Of a stretch of 64,000 nt of DNA, positions 45,355-56,999 are shown piece after piece. Positions within the stretch are counted from its first letter, which is position 1; the number at the start of each line of letters is the position of its first letter. A program made the position numbers and the translations under genes. Location: positions 620,001 through 684,000 of the forward strand of contig JAACJP010000022.1 of NCBI GenBank assembly GCA_013368375.1, in the 5' to 3' direction. The notes beneath the pieces are model-generated. The model was given only the letters and a program-made list of their open reading frames with translations, did not search any database and was not told where the DNA came from. The stretch comes from Tricholomella constricta. Its lineage: Eukaryota; Basidiomycota; Agaricomycetes; Agaricales; Lyophyllaceae.

Positions 45355-46360
45355 TGGTTAGACCCGGAGACTTTGAGAATCCTATGTTATGTCGGCGATA
45401 GTGAAAGCATGGAATGTTAATTACAATACCAACAACATCGCGGTTTATCCCGGGCCCCGGCCCGTTCACCCATTTCTGAATTTCAGTGATGATCGTCTTC
45501 AAATACGAAACTGTTACATGCATACATATACATACGTAACTTATGATTGAAGATGCATTTCATTCCTCGCGACGTCGGCTACGTGTATAAGGGCCGTACC
45601 CTCCCGAATTCGAATGCATGACCCGGTCCATGTGTTGCCAAGGTCGTTTCACCACACCATCCACCAAGTCGCGTGTGTTTTATCCATTGAAATAATCCAT
45701 CAAATATCCCATGCCGAGCTAGCCTCCAGTCTTCTACCATAATGACATGTATCCAATATCGCACCTATCCTCGTCCCATTTGGCGTGTATATCTGATCTG
45801 CGTCTCGATCAAGGTTTCTTGCTCACGCACCTGGCCTCGCTCGGTGGGAGAGTTTTTTTTTTTCAATATCCGCCACATTGGGAAGCCAGTCAAATATGGT
45901 GCTAAATACGAGGCCTTAGAACTCCATATATACCAGCACCAACGGGCGCCCATGATCGTGGAAGAGTCGCCGTAATATGGTCGATCTACCCCACATATGC
46001 AGCACGAAGCTGGGACGCCCGAGAAACCCCTGATGCCTGATGCCTAACGGATATACGAAAGCGCTTAATGAAAAAAAGGCTTCGATGCATTGCTATATTG
46101 GTCGCCTCGTCATCCGTTGGTCCTCCATGTGATGGGATCTGGAGCGAGTAGAGCATGAGATCCATTCGAATCTCGTTGTAATGGAGCCGATCATACTTTA
46201 GCTGGCCTTATGGTTTACGACGCCGGGCTGTCGGATCCGGAAAAGAGTTTTGACTTTAACATGGATGACGTGCCGTGCATGCAGGGAAGACGCACGATGT
46301 GAGATTAAATACCGGCGTTACTGTGCGGATGCTGCATCATATAACGCAAGCGGAGCAGAC
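45355..46360. other. Spacer between the ICMT-like gene and the MITE
   Basis: About 1 kb of AT-rich sequence with no recognisable gene. A T-run lies at about 45853-45863. Confidence 0.4.
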
Positions 46361-46786
46361 TATGGTGCAAGACACTTAGTCACCGCTACTTTTGTACAGC
46401 GGCAAAATCGGTTTCGAAAAAAAAAAAATTGAATTTCATTGAATTATATGTGTTTTTTGGGACCTACACGCGCCTGCGGCGGTAACGAGGCGCGGAAATG
46501 CACGTTGTGAAAGCCTGTTGCCTGTGTGCATCTACTAGTGCTGTATACCTTAGGACTCAAGATGACCAATAATTACCATATCGGGACTTAGATAAGATCT
46601 TTAGATAAGATGGCAACTTCGGGAAAGTCAACTCTCTCAAACTCGAGTATTTCGACAAACCGTCTGACCATTCCATAGACATCCCCAATAGCTGCATTTC
46701 TGACAGAAGATTAAGGCATATCTATTTTTTGTGCCTCGTGATTTTACTTGTACAAAAGTAGCGGTGACTAAGTGTCTTGCACCATA
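46361..46786. mobile_element. MITE-like element with 38-bp perfect terminal inverted repeats
   Basis: 46361-46398 and 46749-46786 are exact reverse complements over 38 nt, starting TATGGTGCAAGACACTTAG. A weaker continuation of pairing runs some 25 nt further inwards. TA at both ends may be the target duplication, as in Tc1/mariner-type elements (TA-TGGTGC...GCACCA-TA). The 350-nt centre carries no open frame of note, so the element is non-autonomous. Length about 426 bp. The family is not assigned. Confidence 0.75.
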
Positions 46787-46871
46787 AGGCGCCCAATCGA
46801 GGGAAAGATAGATGCGAAAGATTAGCTGGCGTATGTTATCAAGTTGGCGAGGACACAGTTGGCGGCTGACC

Positions 46872-47635
46872 TTAGTATATTCCAGGAACGAGCTTGTATG
46901 GAACTCGCCGCGCCCACCTCTCCCACTCTTCACCGAATTTCATCTGTAAAATTTGATCCTCCCGCGAAACACGAAGCAGCAGGCTCGCCACGACCGCGCC
47001 TGCGATGGTCATCCACACGCATAGCATAAGTTTGCCCAGTATTGTTTCGAGCAAGCCACACTCCCTTAGCCACGACCCCGACGCATGGTTGCAGTAATAC
47101 CCTATGATTGTCATGATTAAGCCAGTGTAGCTGGGATGTCGAATGAAGGCGTAGGGTCCATTCACCACGAGCCTGTGGTTCTTCCGAATACAGAGCTCGA
47201 ACGTGAAGAGGCAGCCGAGCGTGCGGAAGCTTTGGACGCGCAGTGTAGTACCACATATCCCGATGATATTGCCCAGAATGAAGAGAGGAGTGACGCGGAT
47301 ACGAAGAGGGGACGTTCGATTGAGTATGAGCGTTGTAAGGATGTGTTTTGAGACGACGTTACTGGGGAACTGGCTTGCAATGATTACCAGTATCTCGATG
47401 AGACATGTGGTCCAATACATGGCCTGCGAAGCATCAATATACGCAGTGCAAGTTAGGTAGAGTGGCATACCCGCAGGAGACGCGATGGCAGCGCGAGGGA
47501 CCTCAGAAAACGTTCTCTCCAGTCCGGAATGATGCTCTCGCAGAGTGGTATGGGTGGATTCGGAGGAGTCGCGTTAACACGCATGTTGATCGCGTCTAAA
47601 ATGATGAAAGGAATTTTCACGAGAGACATCGGCAC
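46872..47635 (-). CDS. Isoprenylcysteine carboxyl methyltransferase-like protein, copy 2
   Basis: Paralogue of the gene at 44562. Exon 1 begins MSLVKIPFIILDAINMRVNA (47629; an ATG two codons upstream at 47635 is also open). An intron at about 47480-47424 joins to AMYWTTCLIEILVIIASQFP. The methyltransferase part reads FTFELCIRKNHRLVVNGPYA and FIRHPSYTGLIMTIIGYY, then WLRECGLLETILGKLMLCVW, REDQILQMKFGEEWERWARR and the end VPYKLVPGIY. All motifs needed for SAM and prenylcysteine handling by analogy to Ste14 are retained. Identity with copy 1 is moderate, so the duplication is old. The MITE sits just downstream of its stop. Confidence 0.85.
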
Positions 47636-50600
47636 CAGCCACGCAGTCGGAGAATGAGTCTACGAGAAACTGAAGTTACATGGAACATGGCGGGTGCACT
47701 TTATAGAAGTTGCAAGGGCAGGCCCAGATCTCGAGCGCTGCCAGAAGTGAACTGTATCAGAAGGAGGAGCGTGTATGATACAAATGGGAACGCGTTGAGA
47801 CGTTGGAAGAAAAAGAACACACAGATGAACGCACGCAAAATTCATGGTCATGCAAGGAGTTGCATATGCTTAGCGGCATTTCTTTCATGCCGGACAGATC
47901 TGAGATGGCTTCCAATACGTCTACAGCCTCGGGCTGCCCCAGAATGCCACGCAAAAATGGTCCGAGAGGTTCCACGAGCCTATTTATTATTCCATATCAG
48001 TCAATAGAAACGTCGGAAATTGCCAGCAGGTCACGACACACCACAGAGATTGCCCTGAATCTGGAAACCGCTCGACACGAGGCACTGTCAATGAGGGAAA
48101 TAGGGCCCGTATGCAACGTCCAGTGGCGCACACAATTCTCGTAGCTTTCTCCGGGCCGTACCGAGGGTAGAATCCATGGGGCATGCACGAGGCAGGTCGA
48201 CTGTCGACAAAACTATCTGAGCGTGGAATTTGGGAGAATAGTGGGCGCTCCAGCGCTGGTCGTGAGATGGGGTATCGTGATTGATCATGAGTTGGGTCAG
48301 ATGCAAACTGAGACTCTACCGCGCCTGAAGAACAAATGAGGTTCACACCTTGATGGGCGCTAAAACGAGCCCCACGGGAAACTTGCGGAACCTGATCGAT
48401 TACACTCCGCCGCCCTCGGAAGACGCTCTGGATAATGCTGTTTTCCTCCGTTGAGTATCCAAATCCTCACTTTTACTCGGCCCTATTAGATATTGGCCAG
48501 ATCAACGTCAGAAAAAAGGAACGGAAAGGGTAAAACCTCACCAAATGGTGTAAAATATTTAATTCCTGACCCCATAATTGACCGACGATCCCCGGACGGT
48601 GGAGGCGAAAAACACATCCTCCGTGAAGGTCGGTGTAGAAGCCAACGTCGTAGGCTGGGCGCTATATCAGAATCAAGAACATATAGGGAGGCTTCCAAAA
48701 CCGTCACCGAAGAAGAGGGTGCCCCATCTTTATCTCTCCATGGAAAAAATTGAATGTCGAAGCCGAGTAGCGAAAGTGCAATCTGTGGGCCTATCAATGC
48801 TCCAAACCGCCGACGTATGTCATGAGAAAGACCGCAGGTCGTCATCGGGGGTTCATGGGAGAAAACACCACAGATTGGACAAATCACTTCTTGATGGCCT
48901 GCCAAGATGGGAGCCTTTTTGACGACGATAACTAGCAGAACGTCGGGATGTGTTACGCCGACGGGAAGCAGCACGGAACATCATTCACGCATCATTTGCA
49001 CCCTAGCATGTGGGTTATGGAAGCTCGGATTGTCGCGACATCACGCATTGAGGTGGCTCCGGCCCTAGGAAGTTTTCGTGTCAGTCAAGGTCGCGAACAT
49101 ACACGGACATGATATAGTGAGGAGAAAACTTACAACCGATTGATGCGGTCGCCTGACGAGCCCTTGACCATCGGCAAATAGAAGAATGATGAGGATGGAT
49201 GAAATGCATGTACACGCTACCTCGAATGTATCTTACATTCTTGGGTCACAATCCTTACGGGAAGGTGGGAGTCAGGCGTCGATGTGGTATCGGTAGTGAA
49301 ATTGTCCGTACCGCTATTTTTCGCCCTATAGTAAATTCGGACGATCGTAGAGAAGAAACATATCGCCGCGGAAAACGAGCTCTGTTTCCCCTCAATTGGA
49401 CCTTGAGGCAGGCACAGGGGCGAAGCGAAATATCTCCTGTTGTTCTATGGCGATGCTGAAACAGCGAATGAGCCCGATAGTCCTGGGATAACGGTATGCG
49501 CATGTTCAGCCGGCCGTTAGAAAATGTTCAAATTCGATATGCTCAGGATGCAGCATATGCCGATCTTGGAGGACCACGGGGCAGGCGACGCCCCATGGGT
49601 TCACGACACCGCGGCTCGACAGCATGCATTCCCAGCGGGCAATTACCAATGCACGGAGATGAAAAGGAGAATGGAGAAATTCTAGATGTCAACGCATGGC
49701 GTAACAATTGCCGAATGACGGATGTACTTACTATCGGCGCATCGAGTAGGATAGAGACATGTGCGCCAGGGGCGGTGGAGGCTATTAGCGCGCGTCAACA
49801 ACTCCCAGAATTGCAAGAAATTGATTCGAGATGGAACAGGTGGTTGTCGTAGCACCATTAGTACAGTGCCACTGATGCGTACAGCGCGATAGCTGTAAGT
49901 GCGAAAACAGGGTGGATTGATAAAGCCAGACATACCGGAAGAAGCCTTAAAAATGGTACTGGATTTTAGTACTTAATGCGTTAGATCCTTGTCGTAAGGA
50001 CTGCAAGAATGTAATGCCGATCTTACGATGTCAAATGGTTTCCTGTGGTTTCAAATAAGCAGGCTTAACCTAAGCAGAACAACGAAGAAAGATGAACCAC
50101 TAGCAGAAAACAACCTGTTTTCGATGTCAAAATAACCGAGCAGATCCGCGCCACGACGAGCTTTGCGAGTAGTCCGCGTGTAAGCCCTTCGTGTAGACGA
50201 CGACACGTCATGGCCGATATGAAGCCATTTGAAATCGACACACGCTGACCATCGTTGTAGAAAGCAGGTGTGAAGATCGGGCTTTGAAGGGGTTTCAGCA
50301 GCTACAATTGGAGTTTCCCTCAACTCGAGGCCGAGCTCTTCCAGTCACGAGCAAAACTTGGCACTATTTCATGGTCACGGTGGCAGTCAACACGATACGA
50401 GCTGCGGTGGTTGGACTTGTTTCTTGAACGAAATTGGAACCGCGGGCCGCCAACGGACCCGGTCAACGCCGGGCGGCGTGCCAAATACTGCCGTGCGCGC
50501 AAGCGCCGCAGTTCTTGCCGCAGTTTTCAACTTCAAGCGAGCGCTTTCGCCTTTGACACATTGAGATGAGATATATCCAATTGTGCAATCCACGCATGCT

Positions 50601-50773
50601 AGTTAGAGCTTGTGCTCACAAGCTCGATCGTACTGCTCGCCTCGTGATGACATGCAAAAAGAAACGAGAAGACAAAAGAAAAGAAGTACACACTGGCGGT
50701 TCTAGATAGTAAACGTGTGTATACGACCAACTCTCGCCGTGCACTTCTTTAAGATATGCGAAATCTAAATCTT
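47636..50773. other. Gene-poor 3.1-kb region
   Basis: No gene could be supported. The longest frame, 48486-48974 on the minus strand (with TTCGLSHDIRRRFGALIGPQ), might be an exon of an unrecognised protein but has no consistent start or partner exons. No RNA genes, long repeats or transposon ends were noticed. Confidence 0.4.
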
Positions 50774-53001
50774 TTACAAAGACGCTCGACCCCTCGACTC
50801 GAAGGGCAGCAACAGCGCAATGACGCCAGCCACGACGAATATGGCGCCTGCAATAAAGATAGGCACAGAGGACGTCAGATCCGCATAGAGCGCGATAATC
50901 GGGGCCTATGTAACAGTGAGTTGTTTGAAACTGAACGGAGCAATGTCAACGCACCATGATGCCAAACACACGATTTGCAGCCGCGACTATGGCGTTCCCG
51001 GTGCCGCGATCTTTAGTCGGGAAGAGCTCGGGCGTTATGGCGTATAGCACGCCGTACATGACGTTGCTTGTGAAGCTGTACGCGCAGTTCCAGCCGAGCA
51101 GGGCGTTGGACGTGCGTGCTGTGGTCGAGACTAAAATGAACACGCCTGTCAGGGCTGCATTCGTGGATTAGGTCATTAAGCTTTCGTGCGGTATGACGAG
51201 AAAGGTGTTTTACCTGTGAAGATGGCAAGAGTTCCGCGCCGTCCGAGGATAGGAAGTTCTACCATGTAGCCAGCCAGCAGGGCGCCGGGAACGCCGATAA
51301 CGCTCAAAATAACCTGCTATAAGAAAGCTCGTCATTTGGCTGAGGGAGGCGATGGAGAGTAAGGGGTAGTTACGTTGCGATAAGTGATGTATAGGGATCC
51401 ATCACCAAAGTCGGCACCCCGAGTGGCAAGACTGCAAAAGTTAGCCAGGCGTCGAAAGCTACCTAGGAAGGAGAGATACGCACTAGTATGTCACGAATGC
51501 GTTATACCTTGAAAACATTAGATTTTGCGTCCAATGTGGACGAGAAACTACCGACGTACAGAGGGAACGCCAAACCAATGAACGCTTTACACAGGTTGTT
51601 CAGTCCAATGAGTCGCATAAAAAGGGTTTATGTGTCGACGCACCCCAGAGCGTTATCAACAAGCTCGTTGAATAGGCCAACTTCCTCGTCGCAAACAAGC
51701 TCGTCACATGGCCCGCATCAAATTTCTGCAGTTGCCTTGAAACCGCGCCCTTCGCGCTAGTATCCAGCTCCTTGCTGTCTTCAGAGCTCAAAAGGCCCAC
51801 CTCCCTCAGATGCTCCAGAGACAGTGTGCTCGTTGTCCCGTTGTGCTCCGCAACACGGTGCACGACCTCCACAGCCGCCTCGTCGCGCCCACGGCCCATG
51901 AGGTACTTCGGACTCTCGTGGAGCTTGAAAACGAAGAACCGGATGCCCCAGAGCAGGAACATAAGGCCACCCATCGTGAAGAGGAAATACCGCCAGCCTT
52001 GGTTTGCAGAGCGCGGGCAGTTCGAAGGGCCAGTGAGCTCGCAGGAGAAATTGCCGATGAGGGGCCAGGCAATCTAGATCAAGTGGTCAATTCTCCGCTA
52101 GAATGTAGGCAAGAGCTAACAGTGGGAGACGAACCAGACTTCCGACGAGTTGACCGAAGGCCCACCATATCGACAGCACGGTCAGAAGATACTGGTGCGA
52201 TGCGGGCACGAATTCTGATAAACAGTGTGTCTGACGATGGATTTACATATGCGAGTTGTTGTATACTCACCGAGGAATATTGCAGAATCTACGGGAAGGT
52301 TTCCGCCAACGCCGATGGACCAGACAGCAGCGAGTGAGCACAATGCGACAGAATTTGGTGAACCACCAGCTGCAACCGCAAAGATGGCCGTTATGAGAAG
52401 CGTGATGTTGAATGAGATTCTATGGGTGTAAGTCAAGGTCAGTTCCTTATCATCACCTTAGCGGGCAACGTACTTGCGACCCCAGACATCCGATCCCACT
52501 CCCCAAAATACGGCGCCGACGAGCAAGCCGACGCTTTGGCCGAGTTGAAGATAAGGACCTAGGAATCCGAATTCTTTGACGACGGGGGCTAGGATTAGTC
52601 CCGTTACGATCTGCGTTTGATTGTGAAAGAGACGCGGACATTGATGAGGGGCGAAATGGATACGTACAGGCCATAAATTGTCGCTGCATGCGTCATCAGC
52701 ACGCTGTGAATGATCAATCGTAGACGCAGTGTGACACTCACGCAAGCCAACCAAACCCAGTGACAACGAAAAGGCCCCTTGAAATTTGGGTTTGAGAGAG
52801 CCAAGCATTGCAGAGGGCCACAGATACTAACCATTGATACCTCCCCATTCCGATCTCCTGAATCGCATTGTTGAGAATACGCGCTTTGGCTTGATAGATA
52901 GGGTCTACGGCATCGTCCATGAAGGTGTTCTCAGTAAGCGCTTGCACTTTCTCCTTGGCCTGCGAGCCCGCTTTATCGTCGTTCATTTTCTTGACGGACA
53001 T
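50774..53001 (-). CDS. MFS transporter, sugar-transporter/SV2-like type
   Basis: Twelve-helix major-facilitator membrane transporter; substrate not known. ATG 52999-53001 gives MSVKKMNDDKAGSQAKEKVQ with an N-terminal cytosolic stretch that includes ILNNAIQEIGMGRYQWLLF. TM1 region: FVVTGFGWLADNLWPIVTGL. Then LQLGQSVGLLVGAVFWGVGS with the D-V-W-G-R-K loop motif, ITLLITAIFAVAAGGSPNSV, and SIGVGGNLPVDSAIFLEFVP, which marks this MFS group. After QGWRYFLFTMGGLMFLLWGI comes a central loop (LHESPKYLMGRGRDEAAVEV). The second half includes VIGVPGALLAGYMVELPILG, YGVLYAITPELFPTKDRGTG and the end IALLLPFESRGRASL before stop 50776-50774. Splicing needs about ten introns. No break was seen. Confidence 0.85.
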
Positions 53002-53109
53002 GGCGTTGGTTGTATCGGGATGGTGGAGACAGGGAGAAGGACTAGCTCCTTCTAGTATATTTATATTACGCCAGTTAAACGCCGCATGCAACTTAAGCTG
53101 CGAGCTGCT

Positions 53110-53650
53110 GGATTTGGATGTCGAGGAGACTTTTTGATTGACGCGAAATGGCGCATGGTAGTTCACGACCTCGCTCATCATGGTACTCCATGACGTGCTT
53201 GAGTTCATTCATCACGCGACGGGTGTCATGGAGTGCTGCATTTGGATGTCTGGGGTTCAGCAAAGAGGCAAACGAGGTATGACAAGGGACACATTTGACG
53301 AAAGGGGATTAAGATTGACCTTCCAAGATCAGAGACGACTTGGGCGGGATATGGAGACGTAGCGAAAAAGCAATCAGGAGGTGTCGAGGAGACTTTTTGA
53401 TTGTAAAATGGCGTTCTCGACCTCGCTAACCATGGAACCCGATGATGTGTTTGGCTTCATCCATCACGCGACGGATACCATGGAGTGTTGCATTTGGATG
53501 ACATCCGAGCTTCAACCAAGAGGCAATTTCCAAACGAGGGATGACAAGAGAGTATTCAGGACACATTTGACGAAAGGGACTAAGATCTACCTTCGCCGAG
53601 GTCAGAGACGACGCGTGCAGAATGTGGAGGCGTAGCGAAAAAGAAGTCAG
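53110..53650. repeat. Two tandem copies of a 263-bp unit
   Basis: TCGAGGAGACTTTTTGATTG occurs at 53121 and 53384. Each is followed by matching blocks: ATGGCG, GACCTCGCT, CATCACGCGACGG, CATGGAGTG and a common end GGCGTAGCGAAAAAG or GACGTAGCGAAAAAG. The copies differ by point changes and small indels. They lie directly upstream of the MFS transporter start, so they may be part of its promoter region. Confidence 0.8.
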
Positions 53651-53748
53651 CAGTTTATACTCCAATTGAGACACAATCTGAGGATCGACTAGGACACAGG
53701 ACTTTCTGAATGGTCATATCGTTTCGAGGAGAGCTCCTCAGCGCAAGA

Positions 53749-55068
53749 TCACAAATGGCCGCGAACAGCCTGAGGCTTATATCTGCCGAAGAACAAATGA
53801 TTCAGCAGCCGCGGGGAAAGAAGGAAGATATAGAACGTACGGCTCCTCCAGATACTTCGTCTCCTCCTCTGTAAGCTCAATACCCGTCGTCACAGCCTCC
53901 GTGAGGCGCTGCACCGAATTAACTCCGACAATGGGACTCGCCGTCTTCGCCGCCACCCAAGCGATCGCAACCTGACCCATCTTCACACCCTTCTTGGCTG
54001 CGATCTCCTCGACACGCGTGATGATTTGTTTGTCCGCGTCCGAAAGAATGCGTTCAAAAGGCGTGCCTTTGACACTATCACTGCGTGTCGAGCTGATATT
54101 CATGGGCCGGGCGAGGATGCCGCCTGCGAGAGGGGACCAGGGGATGAGCCCGATGCCGTGGAAGTTGCAGTACGCGTACATTTCGCGTTCCTTCGATCAC
54201 CAGGTGAGCAAATCCAGAAGGCATCATACAAAGGCCACAGAACGCACCTCTTCCCGGTAGAGCAGCGAATATTCACTCTGCATGCTGACGAACTTGGTCC
54301 ACCCCTTCTTCTCCGCGACCTCGTTCATCATTGCGAACTGCCAGGCGCGCATGCTGCTCGCGCCGATGTACCTGACTTTTCCGCTCTGCACGAGATCGTG
54401 CAAGGCCTTCATTGTCTCCTCGACCGGGGTTGTAGGGTCGAACCGGTGGATCTGCAGAAGATCGATGTAGGTGAGCTTCATCCGTGCGAGCGAGGCATCA
54501 ACGGCGTTGAAGATAGCAGCGCGCGACAGCCCGCTCTGGTTGACATAGTCGCGCTGTTGCTTCATCTCGGGGAAAAAGAAGGTTTGGATACCGGGAGTGT
54601 CGCCGACCAGCGAATAGCACTTCGTCGCGATGATCAGGCGCTCTCGGGGAACTTTGCTCTACAGTCGCGTGGTGAGATCGATGTTTAAAAATAGGACGCG
54701 GGGAACCTACTTGTTCGATCCATTTACCGATGATGCGCTCGGATTCGCCGTTGGAGTAGACGTTGGCCGTGTCGATCGTGTTGATGCCCATGTCCCAGGC
54801 TGCCTGAAGAATCTCCAAAGTGGGCTCTTCGCCAAGGACCCATTTCTTGATTATGGGAATATATCAAGGCTAGAACGAATCGTCAGGAATGTAGATGAAC
54901 ATACACCCCACTCTGGTGATCCAAAGCTCATCGCGCCAACCTGGGAAACCGCTGATGAATGAGATTTCTTTACCCAAATTGATGAGGTAAACGACGAACG
55001 ATCGGAACGGAGACATGGAGTCCAGATTTGCCTAGCTGGCGGTATTGAACTTTAGGGCTCGACGACAT
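53749..55068 (-). CDS. Aldo/keto reductase (NADPH-dependent)
   Basis: Cytosolic oxidoreductase with an (alpha/beta)8 barrel; the substrate cannot be read from the sequence. ATG 55066-55068 starts [20 protein letters not shown]. The next exon has [20 protein letters not shown] with [16 protein letters not shown], providing the catalytic Asp and Tyr. Lys is in [11 protein letters not shown] and His in [20 protein letters not shown], so the tetrad is complete. Further: [58 protein letters not shown] and the cofactor part [20 protein letters not shown]. The last intron (from GTACGT near 53840) joins EEP to [10 protein letters not shown] and stop 53751-53749, the usual C-terminus for this fungal group. 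About 350 residues. Confidence 0.9.
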
Positions 55069-56998
55069 TTCAGATCTGAAGGGAGGGAGAAAAAGAGATA
55101 AGAGACGATGTGGTAAGTCTCAGGCATATATGTCAGCTCGGGCAAATTTTCGGGATTCTATTTGATCGCTGTCAGTACATCCTGCGAGATGTGAGTTGGT
55201 TGGGTACGCGCAACCCCAGGAAGCAATGGACCTTGATCAGATGATGACAACGGTTTGACAATTGCGGATATTCATGGCAAATGCCATTGCTCCAACTGTA
55301 GATAAGTAAGTGATTCAGCGCAAGGCATGGTGAATAAGCAAAGTCAAGTTCTTTTGCCATGAGGGAGATCTAAGCTGCATCACGTCGAATGATCAAAATT
55401 CCATATCACTGCTCCTCGCCGAGGCTTCTGATCTTCTAGGTTAAAAATCTGTCAACAAGGCAATCTACTTCACTTACCAGATCGCCTTGTTATACCATTA
55501 GGCGATTATAGGGAAGTTTGACAGACGGGAGACCGGTGAAAGACGGCTTGTCACATATTTCCCACGCAGACGCCATGATGGTGCTGGCCTTGTTGTCCGA
55601 GTCCTCTCTCTCCAAGCGCGTATCTTTACAAGTTTTAAACGAGTAACAGTGAACTGAGGTTTGTTTCTCATAGGTACTGAGGGCTTCTGTAGCTCTTACC
55701 GCGTTAATCGGGTTCGTCAACTGACGAGCATTTATTTGAGCATATGGATGAAAAAACAGCAGCTGAACGAGGTTAAGCGTGATGCTCCTCACATTAGATG
55801 CGCTGGAGGAAATTATCGAGCATCTCGCAAGCCGACTCTTCTCCCACATCTCATTGAGGCTTCCAAGGACCATCAGTGTGATTATTTCCATGACATCCTG
55901 CGGAAAAATCCCGGCATTGTCCCATATATCCGCGTTTTAGACATCTGTGGGGTATTCGCAGTCGCGAGCGGCGCAGCCGCTCACAAAGACTTGCCGACAT
56001 TTTTCAAATTACACCCCACGCGTTGCGCATGCAAGATTTGGATATCCTTCTCCTGTTGGGTCCTGTTGGGTCTGCCTATCGCCATGATCTCTCAGGACCA
56101 TTTCGCTCACTGGCACACCCAGACAGCAGCCCATACACATGTGTATAGGGCCTCAGGCCTCAACGTCGAAATTTCCGCATAAGACCAAGATGTCGACCTT
56201 TGCTCCTCCCGTCTCCTGCAAGTGGGCAAGACGCCGTCGACCGCGCGAATCTGCAACGTATCTTGTGTCATCCCCGCTGCTCTTCCGCGCACCCGTAGCC
56301 TCCGCACACCGCTCGACGGCAGCCAATATGTGCGTGCACACGGCATGTCATGGTCTGGCGTATGTAAGCGACGTCAACCACCGTGACATCTACCTATGCC
56401 TGCAGTGCCTCCCGCAATCTGGGAATCTGGGGTGAGCCTGTGCTGAACGGCTGCGAACAACTGACGGAGAGGCGGAGGAATAAGAGAGGGCGCAGCGTAC
56501 TTTCCATCCATAGGATCACATATCCAGACGACGGGATACCCCGAAGTTTGCACGCTCTTGGTGTGCGCCGGAAGGTGGTCCTTTGGGGAGAACAAGTCGC
56601 GTGAGCCATTATCCATCAGCCATTAGATAGAGGAGCGGGCGAGGAAGAGACGAGAGCGAGGAGAGAAGCGTGAGGGAGATACGCGGTGGGAGGAAGAAGG
56701 ACCAGCGGGACGGGGCAGAAAGAGAAGCTGGAACACAACATCCAACAGCCGCTGGAACCGGGGCGTGATGGAGATTGTAAGTGAATAGGGGGCGGGGAGA
56801 CGACAGTGTGTGTTCACGAGCATGAGATGGCGGGTGGGTTGGGGGGTCATTGCGACGTTCAAGGCAAACACCATAGCGCGTGATGAGCGTCACGCGCCCA
56901 GGCTTGCGATCCGGATTCTCGAATATTAAATGCAAGGGTCAGCCGTGCGTGTGTGTTTTTCGAGTTTGAGAGGAACGGAATAGAAGACGGTCGGAACT
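55069..56998. other. Gene-poor region upstream of the integrase-like gene
   Basis: About 1.9 kb. Apart from the F-box-like remnant at 55760-55960, only short frames are seen. Confidence 0.4.
55760..55960 (+). pseudogene. Possible remnant of an agaricomycete F-box-type gene
   Basis: One frame reads LTLDALEEIIEHLASRLFSH, and an overlapping other frame reads CDYFHDILRKNPGIVPYIRV with LDICG. Both resemble parts of the many agaricomycete F-box-like proteins, but they are in different frames and lack a start and a continuation. A weak case; it may be a chance resemblance. Confidence 0.25.
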
Positions 56999-56999
56999 A

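Noticed and set aside
48486..48974. Minus-strand 162-codon frame with TTCGLSHDIRRRFGALIGPQ
   Set aside because: No recognisable family, no splice partners and a tail that looks random; kept only as a remark in the gene-poor region.
56107..56940. Several overlapping frames on both strands around 56.1-56.9 kb
   Set aside because: None matches a family, frames conflict with each other, and no splice structure joins them.
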